Positions 8,946 to 17,497 of a DNA stretch of 64,000 nucleotides are shown piece after piece (positions within the stretch are counted from its first letter, which is position 1; each line of letters opens with the position of its first letter). Made by a program: the position numbers and the translations under genes. The notes below the pieces were generated by a model. That model was given only the letters and a program-made list of their open reading frames with translations. It was not told where the DNA came from and did no database searches. Source of the stretch: Candidatus Zixiibacteriota bacterium (GTDB lineage Bacteria > Zixibacteria > MSB-5A5 > GN15 > FEB-12); assembly GCA_035380245.1 (NCBI GenBank), contig DAOSXA010000001.1, positions 1,060,716-1,124,715 of the forward strand, read 5' to 3'.

Positions 8946-9482
8946 CTATTTGACCAGTTCGAAATCAATGAAATCGGTATGGTGAAATACGATAGACTCC
9001 GGCAGCCGCTTCTCGCCCGTACCCTCTTTGGAATGAGTAGCGATTACGTGCATCACTTCCGAAGGCAGCCCATGCTTGAAAGCCAGCCCGACGCCTGAGA
9101 AAGGATGCCGGATATGTTTACCGTAGTCGGACTTGACCGGCTTGCCGTCGACGATTTCGAACTCCAGCAGCTTCCCGACATCGGCCAGCAGCGCCCCGGC
9201 AATAAGATAATCACGGTTGATCGGAGTTTTGTTTTTGCCGTGGACTTTATCGAGCACTTCGTCGCAGGCGATGCACATCAGGCAGACCGCCCGGACATGG
9301 TCGATAAAGGTTATGTTGACGTTCTCGGCGAGCAGGGTAAAGGGCATACTGCGCAGCAGTTCCTCGGTCCAGCCGCGGAACTCGATCGCCTCCTGCCAGC
9401 AGGCGATAACTTTGTCCTGCACGGCGGTGTCTTTGATTTGCTTTATCTCCGGCAGGAGATTGAGGATCATATCTCTCATCAT
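8946..9482 (-). CDS. HD-fold protein with an altered HD doublet
   Basis: 178 residues. Motifs in order are FIDHVRAV (first His), GALLADVGKLLEF, HIRHPFSGVGLAFKHGLPSEVMHVIATHS and HHTDFID. The layout is that of an HD phosphohydrolase, but the His of the central His-Asp pair is Ala (LLADVGK), so metal binding and catalysis may be altered. A second His (KHIRHP) and the last Asp are kept. It is the first gene of the minus-strand run and lies 11 bp upstream of the homoaconitase-like gene, implying a shared function that cannot be named. The ATG at 9482 is followed by a second ATG. Confidence 0.7.
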   Translation of the reverse strand: MMRDMILNLLPEIKQIKDTAVQDKVIACWQEAIEFRGWTEELLRSMPFTLLAENVNITFIDHVRAVCLMCIACDEVLDKVHGKNKTPINRDYLIAGALLADVGKLLEFEIVDGKPVKSDYGKHIRHPFSGVGLAFKHGLPSEVMHVIATHSKEGTGEKRLPESIVFHHTDFIDFELVK

Positions 9483-9755
9483 AGCCTCGAAACTTATTAT
9501 GTTCTAACTCTTGTTTGACGAGCCCGCTACACCTGATCGGCAGTCTTCTTGAGCTGTCGCCGGCTCCTCCGGGCGGTTGCCCAATATATAATTGAGCCCG
9601 GGAGAAAGCAATCGGAACCGGCATGCAGCCCCTGGATCTGATAGCAGCTATTAGTTCAGATTTCCCTTGCCAAAACCGGTTTCTCTTTGTGTACTAATAA
9701 CTATGATTTTGCTGACTGTGGCCATCGCAAGGGTAGCCGGTAAGGAGATATTTAC
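9483..9755. other. divergent spacer
   Basis: 273 bp between divergent genes; it should hold both promoters. No convincing promoter or repeat was recognised. The only clear signal is TAAGGAG at 9741-9747, the ribosome site of the plus-strand gene. Confidence 0.4.
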
Positions 9756-10358
9756 GTGGAATCTATGAGCATTCCGGGTGGTTGGGTAATACCGGGCTAT
9801 CTTGTTCCACTTCTGATCTTCTGTGCGCGTATTCTCGATGTTTCCATCGGAACCATGCGCATTATCGTGGTCAGCCGCGGCATGCGCCTGGCTGCCGCGA
9901 TCATGGGATTTTTTGAAGTGCTGATCTGGCTCATCGCTATTGGCCAGGTGCTCCAGCATCTGAGCGGCTGGATCAGTTATTTCTCCTACAGCGCCGGATT
10001 TGCTGCCGGGACTTATGTCGGTATGACTATCGAACGCCGCCTCGCCAAGGGGATGTCGTTGATCCGTATGGTGGTGCCCGGTTCTTCGGGTAAATTGGTC
10101 GAGGAACTGATTAAGGCCGGTTTCCGCGTGACTCATCTCGATGCTCAGGGCGCCAGGGGACCGGTGCATATCGTTTTTACGATTGTCCGCCGCCGCCATA
10201 TCAACCGCGTTCTGGCTCTGGTCAACGAGATCAAACCGGACACTTTCTATTCGATTGAGGATGTTCGCTCTATCCGCAGCGATCCTCAGTTGAACGGTCA
10301 TTATATGCGCAATCGCGGTTTGCTCCAACCTTTCTACTGGTTCCGCAAAGGTAAATAA
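9756..10358 (+). CDS. UPF0316 membrane protein (DUF5698 + DUF2179)
   Basis: 200 residues from a GTG 8 bp after AAGGAG. Three hydrophobic segments (about 13-33, 42-65, 70-90) contain the family signature FCARILDVSIGTMRIIVVSRG and GFFEVLIWLIAI. The soluble C-terminal DUF2179-like part has GARGPVHIVFTIVRRR and DTFYSIEDVR. Family function is unknown; a DUF2179 domain is thought to bind a small regulatory ligand. Monocistronic. The call is strong at the family level only. Confidence 0.88.
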   Translation: MESMSIPGGWVIPGYLVPLLIFCARILDVSIGTMRIIVVSRGMRLAAAIMGFFEVLIWLIAIGQVLQHLSGWISYFSYSAGFAAGTYVGMTIERRLAKGMSLIRMVVPGSSGKLVEELIKAGFRVTHLDAQGARGPVHIVFTIVRRRHINRVLALVNEIKPDTFYSIEDVRSIRSDPQLNGHYMRNRGLLQPFYWFRKGK

Positions 10359-10446
10359 TCCCCACCGCACATGAGGGCATGTTGACCCCCCCCCTCAACT
10401 GCTTTAACGGCGACAGATACGAGTTTCAGGACGGCGCAAGGGAAAG

Positions 10447-10490
10447 CCCTAACCTCGTATAGCAGGCAGGCTTATGTCGTTCGTGTTACC
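10447..10490 (+). repeat. degenerate copy of the ~141-bp intergenic element
   Basis: CCCTAACCTCGTATAGCAGG... followed by a degenerate match to CTTGTGTCGCCCG aligns with the core of the copies at 21170 and 51879. The flanks are too diverged to define its ends. Confidence 0.5.
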
Positions 10491-10522
10491 GTTGCGTTTT
10501 CTCTAACGGCGGTGAGTAGCAT

Positions 10523-10555
10523 AAAAAAGGGCGAAGCCTTTCAGACTTCGCCCTT
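10523..10555 (-). terminator. intrinsic terminator of the downstream minus-strand gene
   Basis: AAGGGCGAAG (10527-10536) pairs with CTTCGCCCTT (10546-10555), a perfect 10-bp stem with a 9-nt loop. On the minus strand it is followed by a T-run (A-run at 10523-10528 on the plus strand), 20 bp after the stop codon. Confidence 0.85.
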
Positions 10556-10577
10556 CATGTCTTCAACAGTTCTGAGG

Positions 10578-12647
10578 TTATTTAACTTCGGTGTTGAACA
10601 ACATTTGAACCAGTTTGATCAGGTCGGTAATATCGACTTGATTGTTATGGTCAAGGTCGGCCGATTCAAGGAAACGAGGCGGTTCACCCTGCTGGAAGAA
10701 ATACTCCACCATCAGAACCAGGTCGGAGATGTCAACCGAGTTGTCGAGATTGAGATCGCCCACCAACAAACCCCGGAGCTTTACCGTTCCGGTCTCATTG
10801 ATCGGGGAGCCGTCATTGAACGCACCGGTGACGACATAGTCATAAGAGGCCAGGTTGAACAACGGCATATAATTTTCAATGAAGTTGTATATCGGCATGG
10901 TGATTTCCACTACCGATCCAACATAGTTATGATGGCTTGGAATAACGGATGCCGTACCGGAAACGCCGTTCACAGTCAGTGTGGATAGGTTAACATCCTC
11001 GACAGTGTTCTCACCAACAAGGTTGCCCAGGTAGACATGCACGAAACGGTCTACTACCGTAAAAGCCCAATAAACCGGGATGGAATCCGGTTCGACGGTT
11101 GTAGTCTGCTCCGGGCATTCCTGTATGGCCGTTACGACGAACTGGCAGTTGACCGAACCACATGTATTAGTAGCCGTCAACTCGATCGGATAATCTCCCT
11201 CGGCAGCAACATTGAAACAGATCTGACCGTAGATATAGGTTCCGACGTTGGTAACTATCTCATCAGCATTCAGGATCGGTACACCGAGACAAACCGTTCC
11301 CGGCTCACAGAAGGTTATGATCTGGTCGTCGGGGCAGTAAATTTCCGGAGGATCAATAATATCGATCGTCGCGACAAAAGAACATTCCTCGATACCGCAT
11401 TCGGCCTCGGCGGTGATATTGAAGGTTACCACCTCGGGAGAGGTAAAAGGATAACTGAGGATTCCCGTAAGGGGATCGTAAGTACCATGGTTGACAGTAA
11501 CGATAGCATCCGCCGGGTTGATTGGAACGGAGATCTCCAGGGTACCCGCCTCACAAGCGGTGTACTCGAGATTATCGGGACAGGTTATTTCCGCTACAGG
11601 ATTTAAGTTTATAGTCACTTGCGTTGTGGCTGTTGTCCGATTGCCGCAGGCATCGGTCGCGGTAATATAAAAATCGTACACACCACCCGTACCGAAACTA
11701 AATGTCAGAACATAATAAGAACCTTCTTCGGTTATCGTTCCGAATGAGGAACTTAAATTGTTCAGCAATCCCTCGGGATCATTAGCGGTGAAAGTGAAAG
11801 AGAGCGTATCGCCGGGGCATGCGTTGAACTCGAAAGCCGGGTCAACGGTTACTGTTGGAGGTTCATCGAATGTGGTTATCACATTGAACGAACACTCCGC
11901 CGTCGTGGGTGGTGTTCCGGCTGTCAATGTAATCGTTTGAGTACCCGGTTCCTCTATCGGGACATAGACGTAGTTCCCTTCGATATAAGCCGGCTCGCTG
12001 GCGGAAACCTGGTCGGTGTTGGAGTACGAGAACTCATAGACCATAGTGAATGGACCACACAATCTGATTTCGTCATCTCCCGGACAGGTAATCATCGGGA
12101 CCGTCTCTCCGACAGACCAGCAATAGGGACCGCCCCATTCCGGGAGGACATCCCCAACCGATGAGACCCATTTGAAGAGACCACTCGGGGGATAATAAGC
12201 GGAGTCAAGGCAGATCGTCGTCCCGTTGTAGGCGGCATCGATTGGCCCCATATCGATCCGGAAAGCTATGCCTTCGAATCCACCGGGAATACCGTTGGTG
12301 AACATGCGGAAACCGGAGAAACCGATAGTATCCGCTCCCGATCCCGTAATAGATAAATTCTGAACGAACATCTGCTCGAATACCGAGCTGGTTACGTCAA
12401 CCCAGGCGCCGGAGGTCGTGTTCCATTGAGCGCCGTTGTCGGAGTAGACACGGAATCCGCTGGTCATACCCCAGATGTTGTCCGGGCCGGCGGTCATACC
12501 GATGTAGATCGATATTGGCACATCGGTGTCAAGTGCGCCGCTGCCGTTTAGTCCGTCAACATGGTCGATTGTCAGCGACTGACCGAAAACACCGGCAGTC
12601 CCCAACAGCAGTACCGCTGCTGCGGCGAGAATCGAGATTGCTTTCAT
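10578..12647 (-). CDS. secreted Ig-repeat protein with C-terminal dockerin-like pair
   Basis: 689 residues from the ATG at 12647, preceded by GGGAG and opening a good signal peptide (MKAISILAAAAVLLLG...VFG). An upstream in-frame ATG at 12746 would bury it. The N-terminal third resembles a module shared with the protein at 17498 (GADTIGFSGFRMF versus a similar GSDTIALVG). It is followed by about four Ig-like repeats with paired cysteines (CPGDD, CPGDT, CPDN, CPDDQ). The C-terminus carries two EF-hand-like loops, DLNLDNSVDISDLV and DLDHNNQVDITDLI, of normal 12-residue spacing. Likely exported and surface-attached or assembled through calcium-binding dockerin contacts. Activity unknown. Confidence 0.75.
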   Translation of the reverse strand: MKAISILAAAAVLLLGTAGVFGQSLTIDHVDGLNGSGALDTDVPISIYIGMTAGPDNIWGMTSGFRVYSDNGAQWNTTSGAWVDVTSSVFEQMFVQNLSITGSGADTIGFSGFRMFTNGIPGGFEGIAFRIDMGPIDAAYNGTTICLDSAYYPPSGLFKWVSSVGDVLPEWGGPYCWSVGETVPMITCPGDDEIRLCGPFTMVYEFSYSNTDQVSASEPAYIEGNYVYVPIEEPGTQTITLTAGTPPTTAECSFNVITTFDEPPTVTVDPAFEFNACPGDTLSFTFTANDPEGLLNNLSSSFGTITEEGSYYVLTFSFGTGGVYDFYITATDACGNRTTATTQVTINLNPVAEITCPDNLEYTACEAGTLEISVPINPADAIVTVNHGTYDPLTGILSYPFTSPEVVTFNITAEAECGIEECSFVATIDIIDPPEIYCPDDQIITFCEPGTVCLGVPILNADEIVTNVGTYIYGQICFNVAAEGDYPIELTATNTCGSVNCQFVVTAIQECPEQTTTVEPDSIPVYWAFTVVDRFVHVYLGNLVGENTVEDVNLSTLTVNGVSGTASVIPSHHNYVGSVVEITMPIYNFIENYMPLFNLASYDYVVTGAFNDGSPINETGTVKLRGLLVGDLNLDNSVDISDLVLMVEYFFQQGEPPRFLESADLDHNNQVDITDLIKLVQMLFNTEVK

Positions 12648-12797
12648 TTGTAAAGCTCCCTTGCGAAAAGCTCCGATAGTGATAGTACCCGCCCCACACA
12701 GGGCAGAAGTAACGGGTCGGCCATCCCAAGCCGTTTGTATCTTCAATATAGCCCCGAGTTATATCCTGTCAAGAATTGGATGCCGGGGATTAGCTCG

Positions 12798-14567
12798 TCA
12801 TCGCACCCGGAGTCCCGGTGGTTCGAGTCGTTCCGAGAACAACCGTTCCACGAGCGCCAGGAGGTCGGTGATATCGAGGCGGCCGTCGTGATTCATATCG
12901 ACCGCAGTCATATCGGCAGGTGGTTCTCCGCCCGAGAAATAGTAAGTGACCATGGCGATCACATCGCTGATGTCCACCGAGCCGTCGAGATTGAAATCCC
13001 CGGTTGCTCGACCGAGAATCGGCACCAGGGCAACCAGATCGAGATCGGCCTTGTCGTTGAATAGTCCCGTCACTCGGTACTCTGCCAGGGTTGTATCCCA
13101 GACGATCGGATACGAAGCCAACAGCGATTTCATCGTTTCCCGCAACACCAGCACCTCACCGATGAAATACTCATATGCCGGCAGGGAATAGATCGAGTCC
13201 GGAACCAGCGAGTCGTTGATGCGGATCGAACTGAGATCGAGGTTAAGCAGAGAATATCCGGCCGTGAAATTGCCGATTACGATCGTGGCCATCATCGTGT
13301 CGACGGCATTGGCGTAAACTACACTGAACGGAAAAGGAGTTATCTGCATTTTCAAGGCGCCCTCACAACCGGCCCCATAAGCACCTATCCGTTGCATGCA
13401 GTCATTGTTGTCCGGCAGGCAGGACGACATCGCATCCAGGGTGAAATCTTCATTTACGGCATCGCAAAAGAGCGGATCGGTCCATTGATTGCCGTTCAAA
13501 TCCGCCTGAACCGCAATCGAGCCAACCCAGTCGCCGTCGATGTTGCCGTACAGGTCACAACAGTTGAGTTCCGAGTTGCTGACATATTCGGCCAGACCGA
13601 CGCCGTTCTCGCTGTAGGCAATGATGCTGTTATTAAGTATCAGATGACACCCTTCAATGTAAACACCACCCCCGGTTTGATCGCCCCTGTTGCCGAAAAA
13701 CGTGCATTGGGTTACGACAGGATCCAGGCCGTAAGCATAAAGGCCGCCTCCGAACCAGGCTTCGTTGTTCAGGAGAAGAGAGTTACTCATCTGCATATTA
13801 CCGGCGTAGCAGGATACTCCGCCTCCGGCATAAGCTATATTTTCGATGAACCAACAGCCGATAATGGTCGGGTCGCCCTGCCAGATATCGAGGCCGCCTC
13901 CGATACCGAGCGATTTGCCGGCGGAGTTGTCTCTGAACTCGCAGTCGACAATCATCGGCGAGCAAAGATCAATCTCAATCCCACCCCCGAAAAACGCGGT
14001 CAAATTCTCTATGAACCGGCAGTTCGAAAACAGCGGGATCGGGTCACCGCTGCAATAGGCTCCGCCGCCGGAAGTTGAGGCATAGTTATTGCGGATCAGG
14101 CAATGCTCTATCCGGGGAGCGGCATCCCGGATATATATCCCGCCTCCTTTACGTCCGAAGCTGTAGACGTCCTCATTGCCCAGCCCCCCGCGTACGGTGA
14201 GACCGATCAGCCGTGCCCCGGGGCCTTCGCCGTTGCTGAAATTTACCGTAGCTCCTTGCGAGGCCGGTTCGACCGCGCCGGAGTCGGCGTCGATTACGGT
14301 CCATTCGATATGGGTCGGATTGCTGTCTATTATATAATGAGAGCCAACGACCACGTTTTTCCCGGCAAAGTCTATCTTCTGCAAATAGATACCATCGGAA
14401 ATCAGCACCGTGTCGCCGTCCGAGGCGGTTTCAATTGCCGCCTGGATGGAGGTAAACTGTGAAGGTACCAGACGTGTTGTCCCCCAGCCGGAGGAAGCCA
14501 TAAACATACATATTATTGCTATGAATAAGCAAGACAACAGCTTGCGAGAGCACACCAGGATTGTCAA
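12798..14567 (-). CDS. secreted parallel beta-helix protein with C-terminal dockerin-like pair
   Basis: 589 residues. After a signal peptide (LLSCLFIAIICMFMASSGWG) comes the start of a right-handed beta-helix: QFTSIQAAIETASDGDTVLI, then repeats with GGGIYI, SGGGAYC, FGGGIEI, YAGGGVSC and GGGVYIEG at about 25-residue intervals (roughly 110-300). The C-terminal pair is DFNLDGSVDISDVI and DMNHDGRLDITDLL. Such helices bind or cleave polysaccharides, but no lyase active site was recognised. It precedes the other dockerin-like gene by 150 bp on the same strand, so the two may be co-expressed. Confidence 0.8.
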   Translation of the reverse strand: MTILVCSRKLLSCLFIAIICMFMASSGWGTTRLVPSQFTSIQAAIETASDGDTVLISDGIYLQKIDFAGKNVVVGSHYIIDSNPTHIEWTVIDADSGAVEPASQGATVNFSNGEGPGARLIGLTVRGGLGNEDVYSFGRKGGGIYIRDAAPRIEHCLIRNNYASTSGGGAYCSGDPIPLFSNCRFIENLTAFFGGGIEIDLCSPMIVDCEFRDNSAGKSLGIGGGLDIWQGDPTIIGCWFIENIAYAGGGVSCYAGNMQMSNSLLLNNEAWFGGGLYAYGLDPVVTQCTFFGNRGDQTGGGVYIEGCHLILNNSIIAYSENGVGLAEYVSNSELNCCDLYGNIDGDWVGSIAVQADLNGNQWTDPLFCDAVNEDFTLDAMSSCLPDNNDCMQRIGAYGAGCEGALKMQITPFPFSVVYANAVDTMMATIVIGNFTAGYSLLNLDLSSIRINDSLVPDSIYSLPAYEYFIGEVLVLRETMKSLLASYPIVWDTTLAEYRVTGLFNDKADLDLVALVPILGRATGDFNLDGSVDISDVIAMVTYYFSGGEPPADMTAVDMNHDGRLDITDLLALVERLFSERLEPPGLRVR

Positions 14568-14961
14568 AATCGATATCCCGTCAGTAAAGGAAGTTGATAG
14601 GTAATGGTAATTTACAAGGCGTGATCAATTTTGGCTTATTCTCAAAATGCCTGATTTTCCGATTTTGTCAACATGTTCTTGGGGAAGGCGGCTATGTAAT
14701 TTTAGATGCTGATCTGATTTTCCTGCCCGAAAAATGGGAGAGACCTGCCCTGCACTTGCCACCATGAACGACATCGGTCGCTGCCTTTCCTCTTATTAAT
14801 ATGACAATTGTCTTACTTTTCCACGATAGTGAAGTCAATTATTCCTGCAGCTTGATTTCGCTCCTGCCTTATCGTTTGTCCCGGCCTGCCGCGTAGTTAT
14901 ATTCAAAATGTGAACACCTGTATCTAAAGATGGTATGGGATTTAGCCGATAACCCTGATGT
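14568..14961. other. gene-free divergent spacer
   Basis: 394 bp, rather AT-rich, between divergent genes. It includes a short fragment GAGAGACCTGCCCTGCA (near 14730) related to the palindromes at 4.7 and 6.9 kb. No gene or secure promoter is seen. Confidence 0.4.
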
Positions 14962-15687
14962 ATGGACCAAGATTTTCTCATTGAGGAATTTACCAAGGCT
15001 GAAGCCAATCGCGAAGCCCGCAAGGTGCGTCAGCATCGCGAGCGCAAGCCGCTCTGGCGTGAATATCTGGAGACGGCTCTGGTGGCTCTGGTGGCGGCAA
15101 TTCTGTTGCGCGTGTTCGTTGTCAGTGCTTACCGCGTGACCTCATCCTCAATGGAAAACAGCCTGTATGAAGGCGACTATATTTTCGTCAACAAACTTGC
15201 CTACGAGTACGGCGGTACGCCGCAGGCCGGGGACATTATCGTGTTCAAGTACCCGAATAACCCGACCAAGGACTACATCAAACGGATCATCGCCCTTCCG
15301 GGGCAGGTGGTCGAAGTAGCCGACAAGGTGGTTTACGTTGACGATCAAGTCGCTGAGATTCCAGCCAGCATGAAAAATATCGACCAGAAAATTATCCCGG
15401 GCTCCCTTTCGTTCCGGGACAATTTCGGACCGTACGAGGTCCCTCCGGATCAGTATTTCGTGATGGGGGACAATCGCGATGACTCCAAGGACTCTCGTTT
15501 CTGGGGTGGCGTACCGTACGAAAATATCCGAGGCAAGGCGATTTTCGTTTACTGGTCATGGCAGCCGGATAAGGATGCACCGGGCTGGGGCTTTCCATAC
15601 GTGATCGATGCGATCCAATGGATCGGCTGGGGAATTGTCAATTTCCCGAGCCACACCCGTTGGGATCGTCTCGGTCTTCCGCTATAA
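14962..15687 (+). CDS. lepB: signal peptidase I
   Basis: 241 residues. A single membrane segment (about 35-55) is followed by the catalytic Ser region VTSSSMENSLYEGDY, the catalytic Lys in YIKRIIALPGQ and box E GDNRDDSKDSRFWG. The usual PSGSMxPTL reads TSSSMENSL, a mild departure that keeps the Ser-Met pair. The enzyme removes signal peptides from exported proteins at the membrane. In this window that would serve more than ten proteins with such peptides. It runs 3 bp into the hemW start and is clearly co-transcribed with it. Confidence 0.95.
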   Translation: MDQDFLIEEFTKAEANREARKVRQHRERKPLWREYLETALVALVAAILLRVFVVSAYRVTSSSMENSLYEGDYIFVNKLAYEYGGTPQAGDIIVFKYPNNPTKDYIKRIIALPGQVVEVADKVVYVDDQVAEIPASMKNIDQKIIPGSLSFRDNFGPYEVPPDQYFVMGDNRDDSKDSRFWGGVPYENIRGKAIFVYWSWQPDKDAPGWGFPYVIDAIQWIGWGIVNFPSHTRWDRLGLPL

Positions 15688-15690
15688 GTC

Positions 15691-16830
15691 ATGTCGTTCG
15701 GACTCTATCTCCATTATCCCTTTTGCGCCAATCATTGCTCCTATTGTGATTTTTACAAAGAGCATTTAGATAACGATATTGAACATCGCTTCTGGTCGGC
15801 GCTGGCCGCGGAGACCGATCTGACGGCACGCAAATACGGTTCGGCCCTCGGCTCCATCAGCACCATCTATGTCGGCGGCGGGACGCCCTCGCTGATGAAT
15901 CTCGACTCGTTTCGTCTCTGGCTCCGGCAGGTCGAATGTTCGTTCCCGATGGTTTACGAGGTGGAGTTCAGTTTCGAGTGCAATCCCGAATCGGTTTCGC
16001 TTGAATTGCTGGACACTCTCAAAACTTTTGGCGTCAACCGGCCGCTGTTCGGGGTGCAGTCGTTTTATCCCGCTCTGCTGCGTTTGCTCGGTCGGCGGCA
16101 CGATCTCAACGACACCCACCGGGCGATTTACCATGCCAACGCCCTCGAATTCAAGAATTACGGAATAGATCTGATCTTCGGTCTGCCGGGCCAGAAGGCC
16201 AACCAGCACAGCGCCGATCTGGATGAGGCGCTCAAGCTCGCACCGCCGCATATTTCTTATTACCAGCTCACCGTCGAATCAGGGACACCACTCGAAAAGA
16301 TGCTCAACGAGGGCCGCCTGCGCCAGGCCGATCCGGAACTGGTGGCTGCCATGTACCGCGAGGGATGCGATCGCCTGACCGAGGCGGGCTATCATCATTA
16401 CGAGGTTTCTTCGTTCGCCAGGCCCGGCTATGAATGTCGCCACAACCAGGGGTATTGGGACGGCTCCGCCTATCTCGGCCTGGGGCCTTCGGCGCACTCG
16501 TTCATCGGCAACCGTCGTTTCTTCAATCCATCCGACTTGAAGCGATATGTCGAACTGCTAAAACAGGGAAGACTCCCGGCCGAGCCGGATCCGTCCTCGC
16601 ATGAGGAGCGGATAGTCGAGGCGATCATGCTCGGGCTGCGGACTTCGCGTGGCGTGCGCAAGAAGGAGTTCGTTGACCGCTTCGGAGTATCGCTCGCGAC
16701 CCGTTTGTCGCGCAAGACGGTGGCGGTGCTGATCGAATCGGGGCATCTGATCGAGGACGACGAGGCTGTGCGCCTGACCGAGGTGGGCATCTGCCTCGCC
16801 GACGAGATTACCCGACAGTTGTTGGGGTAA
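15691..16830 (+). CDS. hemW: radical SAM HemW-like protein
   Basis: 379 residues. The radical SAM cluster motif is CANHCSYCDFYK at the N-terminus, with YVGGGTPSLM, FGVNRPLFGVQSF, GIDLIFGLPGQ and, later, YEVSSFARPGYECRHNQGYW. These are HemW/HemN-like signatures. The YEVSNFA and RHNxxYW motifs favour HemW, now seen as a haem chaperone, over true coproporphyrinogen dehydrogenase. The start is 3 bp after lepB. The last 143 bp and 38 bp beyond the stop are duplicated at 20910, past the next gene. Confidence 0.92.
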   Translation: MSFGLYLHYPFCANHCSYCDFYKEHLDNDIEHRFWSALAAETDLTARKYGSALGSISTIYVGGGTPSLMNLDSFRLWLRQVECSFPMVYEVEFSFECNPESVSLELLDTLKTFGVNRPLFGVQSFYPALLRLLGRRHDLNDTHRAIYHANALEFKNYGIDLIFGLPGQKANQHSADLDEALKLAPPHISYYQLTVESGTPLEKMLNEGRLRQADPELVAAMYREGCDRLTEAGYHHYEVSSFARPGYECRHNQGYWDGSAYLGLGPSAHSFIGNRRFFNPSDLKRYVELLKQGRLPAEPDPSSHEERIVEAIMLGLRTSRGVRKKEFVDRFGVSLATRLSRKTVAVLIESGHLIEDDEAVRLTEVGICLADEITRQLLG

Positions 16831-16868
16831 GTGAGTGAGATCGCCTACCAAATCCTGCGCGTCACACT
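16688..16868 (+). repeat. 181-bp direct duplication, copy 1 (3' end of hemW)
   Basis: Covers the last 143 bp of hemW and 38 bp downstream. Matches 20910-21090 at 177 of 181 positions by eye. The four differences (16713, 16720, 16727, 16737) all fall in the first 50 bp; the last 131 bp are identical. Confidence 0.95.
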
Positions 16869-17497
16869 GTTTCAACTAATCCCACTCCGCAGGCACCCAC
16901 GCTACCAACGTTATATGTAATAGGGGATTACTAAAAGATATGTTATTCTTGCGGGCTTTCATTTGCGGTGTCCATAATGGGCAAGGTGAAAGCGCAGTAA
17001 TCTCGCCACAGCCATTTGAAATAACTTAATCTTCTTCGCCGAGAAGATAGAGTACTGTAAAGTTTCCGAGGTTATGAACGCAGACGTCAGGCAATAGGAT
17101 AACATGGTGTTCGCTAAACCTCCATCTGGTCGTTAGCAGGCGTGGATCAGATGCCCATGTCAGATCACTTTATACATTTTGGGATTGCCGACATGGACAG
17201 AAGTACCTATATTACAACTATTACAACGTGTGCTCAGGAAATAACCAACCAAGCTAGAGCAGATACCTATAATGCGGTTCGTTGCCGAGATCAGTCGATG
17301 TGCTGGGTTATGAACCTGTTTGAGTACTTAATGACCGATGTCGGTGCATTCGCATTTGGGTCAGACGGTCAACGGAGTGGCTTGTTACCTGCAGAAGGTG
17401 TACGAGTAACTTTGTGCTGCATCATCGGTATTGTTATTGTGCAGCTTGCATATATAATCTGTTTCATTTATGTGAAATAGCATTGGAGGAATCGACG
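16869..17497. other. gene-poor left part of the inserted segment
   Basis: 629 bp, visibly more AT-rich than hemW, between duplication copy 1 and the cargo gene. A frame at 17142-17480 (GTG start, no ribosome site, runs into the next gene's leader) is not credible. No integrase, transposase or att-like site was recognised. Confidence 0.5.

Noticed and set aside
10578..12746. Start at 12746 for the first dockerin-like gene
   Set aside because: It would put 33 residues before a textbook signal peptide that has its own ATG and ribosome site at 12647.
16869..17200. Integron attC site in the insertion
   Set aside because: GTTAGC near 17133 has no matching partner core and no integron integrase is present.
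17142..17480. 112-codon frame upstream of the cargo gene
   Set aside because: GTG start without a ribosome site, no family resemblance, and it ends on the next gene's leader.
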